Shown piece after piece: positions 61,098 to 64,000 of a DNA stretch of 64,000 bases. Made by a program: the position numbers and the translations under genes. The stretch is from Salinarimonas sp046292825. Lineage in GTDB: Bacteria > Pseudomonadota > Alphaproteobacteria > Rhizobiales > Beijerinckiaceae. The stretch covers positions 124,001 to 188,000 of the forward strand of contig NZ_JBKBQG010000001.1 of assembly GCF_046292825.1 (NCBI RefSeq), read 5' to 3'. Position 1 is the first letter of the stretch. Every line of letters starts with the position of its first letter. Under the pieces are notes generated by a model. That model worked only from the letters and a program-made list of their open reading frames with translations. It had not been told where the DNA came from and did no database searches.

Positions 61098-62336
61098 ATG
61101 CGTGCGGATGTCGTGGTGCTCGGCGCCGGAATCGTCGGCGTCTCCATCGCCCTCCACCTGCAGGAGCGCGGCCGGCGCGTCGTGCTGGTGGACCGGCGCG
61201 GGGCGGGCGAGGAGACGAGCCACGGCAATGCCGGGCTCATCGAGCGCGCCTCGATCGTGCCCTACGCCTTCCCGCGCGAGCTGACGACGCTGCTGCGATA
61301 CGGGCTCAACCGCTCGACCGAGGCGCATTACCACCTCTCCTTCCTGCCCAAGATCGCGCCCTGGCTCCTGCGCTATTGGCGCGCTTCCTCGCCGCGCGCG
61401 CTGGCGGAGGCCTCGCGCGCGATGCTGCCCCTGATCGAATTGTGCGTGACCGAGCACGAGCGGCTGATGGCGCAGGCGGGGATCGCGCCGATGCTGCGCA
61501 AGACGGGCTGGATCAAGGCCTTCCGCTCGCAGCGCAACCTCGACAAGGCGCTCGCCGAGGCCGCCCGCGCCAAGCCCTTCGGCATTCGCTACGACGCGCT
61601 CGACGATGCGGCGATCCACGCCCGCGAGCCGCATCTCTCCGACGTGATCGTCGGCGGCATCCATTGGCTCGATCCCGCGACGGTGCCCGATCCCGGCGGC
61701 GTGGCGAAGGGCTATGCGCGGCTATTCGTGCAGCGCGGCGGCCGCTTCCTCGAGGGCGACGCGCGCTCCTTCGGCGTCGCGCCGGGCGGCTGGGCGGTCG
61801 ACACGGCGGAGGGACGGGTGAGCGCCGAGATCGGAGTCGTCGCGCTGGGGCCCTGGTCGGACGTCGTCTTCGCCCCGCTCGGCTACCGCATCCCGCTCGC
61901 GGTCAAGCGCGGCTACCACATGCACTACAAGGCGAGCGGCAACGCGGTTCTCAATCACCCCGTCCTCGATACCGACAGCGGCTTCGTGCTCGCGCCGATG
62001 TCGCAGGGCATCCGCCTGACGACGGGGGCCGAATTCGCGAGCCGCGAGGCACCGCCGACGCCGGTCCAGCTCGACCGCGCCGAGCCGCTCGCGCGGGAGA
62101 TCTTCCCCCTCTCGGAGCGCGCCGATCGCGAGCCCTGGCTCGGCAATCGGCCGTGCCTGCCCGACATGCGCCCGGTGATCGGGCCCGCGCCGAAGCATCC
62201 CGGCCTCTGGTTCGCCTTCGGCCACAACCACCACGGCTTCACGCTCGGCCCGGTCACGGGGCGCCTCGTCGGCGAGATGATGGACGGGCAGGCGCCCTGC
62301 GCCGATCCGTACTGGTTCCGCGCGGACCGGTTCTGA
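61098..62336 (+). CDS. FAD-dependent amino-acid oxidase/dehydrogenase (DadA-like)
   Basis: A 412-residue DAO-family flavoprotein: N-terminal VVVLGAGIVGVSIALHLQERG near residues 5-25 (FAD), SHGNAGLIE, middle WLDPATVPDPGGVAKGYARLF and C-terminal RPVIGPAPKHPGLWFAFGHNHHGFTLGPVTGRLVGEM. It removes the amino group of a D-amino acid, passing electrons to the respiratory chain. Substrate unknown. ATG at 61098 follows GGGGAAG. Confidence 0.85.
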   Translation: MRADVVVLGAGIVGVSIALHLQERGRRVVLVDRRGAGEETSHGNAGLIERASIVPYAFPRELTTLLRYGLNRSTEAHYHLSFLPKIAPWLLRYWRASSPRALAEASRAMLPLIELCVTEHERLMAQAGIAPMLRKTGWIKAFRSQRNLDKALAEAARAKPFGIRYDALDDAAIHAREPHLSDVIVGGIHWLDPATVPDPGGVAKGYARLFVQRGGRFLEGDARSFGVAPGGWAVDTAEGRVSAEIGVVALGPWSDVVFAPLGYRIPLAVKRGYHMHYKASGNAVLNHPVLDTDSGFVLAPMSQGIRLTTGAEFASREAPPTPVQLDRAEPLAREIFPLSERADREPWLGNRPCLPDMRPVIGPAPKHPGLWFAFGHNHHGFTLGPVTGRLVGEMMDGQAPCADPYWFRADRF

Positions 62337-62354
62337 GGTCGCGACGCCCGCGTC

Positions 62355-63584
62355 TCACCCGCGCGCGGCGGTGGTCTTGCGGCGCAGCAGCCGCTTGGCG
62401 AGCCGCTTGAGCGTCGCGCGCGCCGTCTCGCGCCGGGCGATTCCCGCGAGGAGGCGCGCGAGCCGCGTCGGCTCGGCCGCGGGCGCGAGCAGGATCGCTT
62501 CGTCGCGAAAGCCGAGCCGCTCGGGCCAAAGCCCCTCGACGGGATGGCCGGGGGCGGCGCAGGAATCGAGGCTCCTCGCCGGCAGCGATCCGTCCGCCAG
62601 CGCCCGCGCGGTATAGGCGTCGAGCTGGACGCCGGGGGAGCCGCGGGCATAGGCCTCGTCGAAGGCGCATTTGAAGGTGCCGCCGGCCTCCCCCGCGAGG
62701 AGGTGGATCGAGGCCGCGATCGGGCGCCCGTCGAGACGCATGAGGTCGATCGCGATCGCGGGGGCGGCGGCCCGCGCGCAGAGCGCCTCGCGCGCGAAGG
62801 CGAGCCGGTCGGGCGCCTCCGCGAGCGCCGTGCCGGCCCGGCCCTTCCAGCCCGAGGCCTCGAGCGCGAGGAAAGCCTCTCGCCCCGCCTCGACGCCCGC
62901 GCCGGTCAGCGTCTCGAAGGCGATCGTGCCGTGCTCGGACAGGCGCCGGGCGTCGCGCCGCAGATCGCGCAGGCGGCGTCCGGCGACGGGCGCGCTGTCG
63001 GCTGCGAGGCCGGCGCGGGCGAAGCGGGATATCGGCGCGTGCGGCAGCGCGAGCGACGCGGCCGCCTCGGCGAGCGCCTCGGAAGCGGGACCCTCGCGCA
63101 GGAAGCGCAGCCGCAGGAGCGTGCCGGGCGCCTGCGTGGCGAGGTGGCGCACGAGGGCCGCGGCGGCGGGCATTGCGGCGTCGCGGTCGAGGAGGGGGGT
63201 CGTATCGACGACCATGGGATGCACGAAGGCTTCCGGCCCGTCCGCGGCGAGGCCGAGCGCGACGAGCGTGCGCCGCAGAGCGCCCCGCGCGGGCATGAGC
63301 ACGGGCAGGAGCCCGACGAGACGCGGGCCCTCGGCACTCTCGGCGCGGACCCAGGCGATCGCGAGCCCGCCGCCGGGCCCGAGGCGCTCGGCGAGCGGGA
63401 TCAGGAAATCGGGGCCGTAGAAGGGGTTCGGGTGCGCGCTGCGGTGCAGGAGCGCCGCCCATCGCGCGCGCGTGCCGGGCTCGGCGGCGAAATCGGCGAG
63501 CGGGGTGAGGCCTGTCGACGGACCGCCCGAGACTTGGCCGAAATCCGTGTCGCCCGTCGCCGCCGTCTGTGCGGGGCCGTGCAT
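62355..63584 (-). CDS. GNAT-family acetyltransferase-like protein (BioF2/CelD-like)
   Basis: A 409-residue protein. RWAALLHRSAHPNPFYGPDFLIPLAERLG near residues 41-70 and the C-terminal GNAT-like unit (IDLMRLDGRPIAASIHLLAGEAGGTFKCAFDEAYARGSPGVQLDAYTARAL) match BioF2-like/CelD-type proteins, which are often beside polysaccharide genes. The last 30 residues are basic. No signal peptide. Acyl acceptor unknown. It converges with the DadA-like gene. Confidence 0.75.
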   Translation of the reverse strand: MHGPAQTAATGDTDFGQVSGGPSTGLTPLADFAAEPGTRARWAALLHRSAHPNPFYGPDFLIPLAERLGPGGGLAIAWVRAESAEGPRLVGLLPVLMPARGALRRTLVALGLAADGPEAFVHPMVVDTTPLLDRDAAMPAAAALVRHLATQAPGTLLRLRFLREGPASEALAEAAASLALPHAPISRFARAGLAADSAPVAGRRLRDLRRDARRLSEHGTIAFETLTGAGVEAGREAFLALEASGWKGRAGTALAEAPDRLAFAREALCARAAAPAIAIDLMRLDGRPIAASIHLLAGEAGGTFKCAFDEAYARGSPGVQLDAYTARALADGSLPARSLDSCAAPGHPVEGLWPERLGFRDEAILLAPAAEPTRLARLLAGIARRETARATLKRLAKRLLRRKTTAARG

Positions 63585-63694
63585 GGTGCCGCCTCCGCGT
63601 CGCCCGCTGCCGTCGGGGCTCTGTCTAGCGCACCCGGCCTAAGGAGGCGTTACGCGCGGCGGAGAGCCCGCCGCGCGCCGTCGCCGTCGTCCGA

Positions 63695-63895
63695 TCAGGA
63701 ATGGTCGCGCTCCCAGGCGGAGACCTGCTTGTCGGCCTCTTCCTTGGCGATGCCGTAGCGCTCCTGGATCTTGCCGACGAGTTCGTCGCGGCGACCCTCG
63801 ATCTTGCCGATGTCGTCGTCGGTCAGGTCGGCCCAGCGCTGCTTGGCCTTGCCCTTGAACTGCGCCCAATTCCCGCGGACCTGTTCCCAATTCAT
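63695..63895 (-). CDS. CsbD-family stress protein
   Basis: A 66-residue protein: MNWEQVRGNWAQFKGKAKQRWADLTDDDIGKIEGRRDELVGKIQERYGIAKEEADKQV-type sequence, a complete CsbD domain (two-helix, charged). In other bacteria CsbD is induced by stress; its function is unknown. GGAGACTTCGC precedes the ATG. A longer frame to 63932 is unlikely. Confidence 0.9.
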   Translation of the reverse strand: MNWEQVRGNWAQFKGKAKQRWADLTDDDIGKIEGRRDELVGKIQERYGIAKEEADKQVSAWERDHS

Positions 63896-64000
63896 GCGAA
63901 GTCTCCTCGATTGCTGGTGTCGGTTTGGGCAATCAACGCCAGGCTCACGCCCAAGGTTCCCGAGCGTGGCTACACGCTGTCCGGGAGGTTGCGTAGAGCT

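Overview
The window is high-GC chromosomal DNA, apart from short AT-rich patches near 25.2-25.35 kb and 52.27-52.55 kb. Gene content suggests an alphaproteobacterium of the order Hyphomicrobiales (Rhizobiales), perhaps near Methylobacteriaceae/Salinarimonadaceae. Supporting features are a GntR/PhnF-phnGHIJKLMN arrangement, a CioAB-type quinol oxidase, DUF2336, PilZ and TadG-like proteins, and many DUF families typical of that order. The taxonomic call rests on recalled family distributions, not a search. No rRNA, prophage, insertion sequence, transposase or CRISPR array was seen.

Layout. 0-13.9 kb holds the end of endonuclease V, small secreted proteins, two SDR oxidoreductases, an aminotransferase, a cold-shock protein, a TadG-like protein, PilZ, SGNH and lytic-transglycosylase envelope genes, galE/galU, a SemiSWEET and topoisomerase IB. 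14.4-17.1 kb is cioAB plus a 35-codon DUF2474-like gene. 17.1-25.0 kb holds a thiolase, a CDF transporter, an AI-2E family permease, hydroxypyruvate isomerase, an acyl-CoA dehydrogenase with an SDR, and an L,D-transpeptidase. 25.36-27.72 kb is an unusual three-gene cassette: a Cys-rich protein, a subtilase without a signal peptide, and a stand-alone propeptide-like protein. 27.8-35.3 kb is housekeeping (ssb, apt, mtnP, trmFO, an inositol monophosphatase). 35.7-43.45 kb is the C-P lyase locus for phosphonate breakdown: phnF divergent from phnGHIJKLMN, with no phnCDE transporter in view. 44-50.8 kb has rlmB, tRNA-Tyr, tRNA-Gly, a MarR-controlled VOC/DUF1428 pair, a HerA-like ATPase and an Lrp/ornithine cyclodeaminase pair. 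50.9-53.6 kb is an accessory patch: an MFS exporter, a truncated upstream reading frame, an AT-rich orphan gene and a winged-helix/PAS protein. 53.6-64 kb holds aspartate dehydrogenase, an ETFB-KMT-like methyltransferase, the Dcp peptidase, a chemoreceptor, a BASS-like transporter, a DadA-like oxidase, a GNAT protein and CsbD.

The strongest structural theme is short non-coding palindromic repeats: at least four families, about fourteen copies or fragments. Family A is about 179 bp with six copies. One A copy lies in frame inside phnI and adds about 60 residues to a loop while leaving the conserved PhnI sequence intact. Family B ends supply the stop codon and the same last three residues to two unrelated genes, phnN and an acyl-CoA dehydrogenase. 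The subtilase cassette and the in-frame repeat in phnI are the two items most worth following up.
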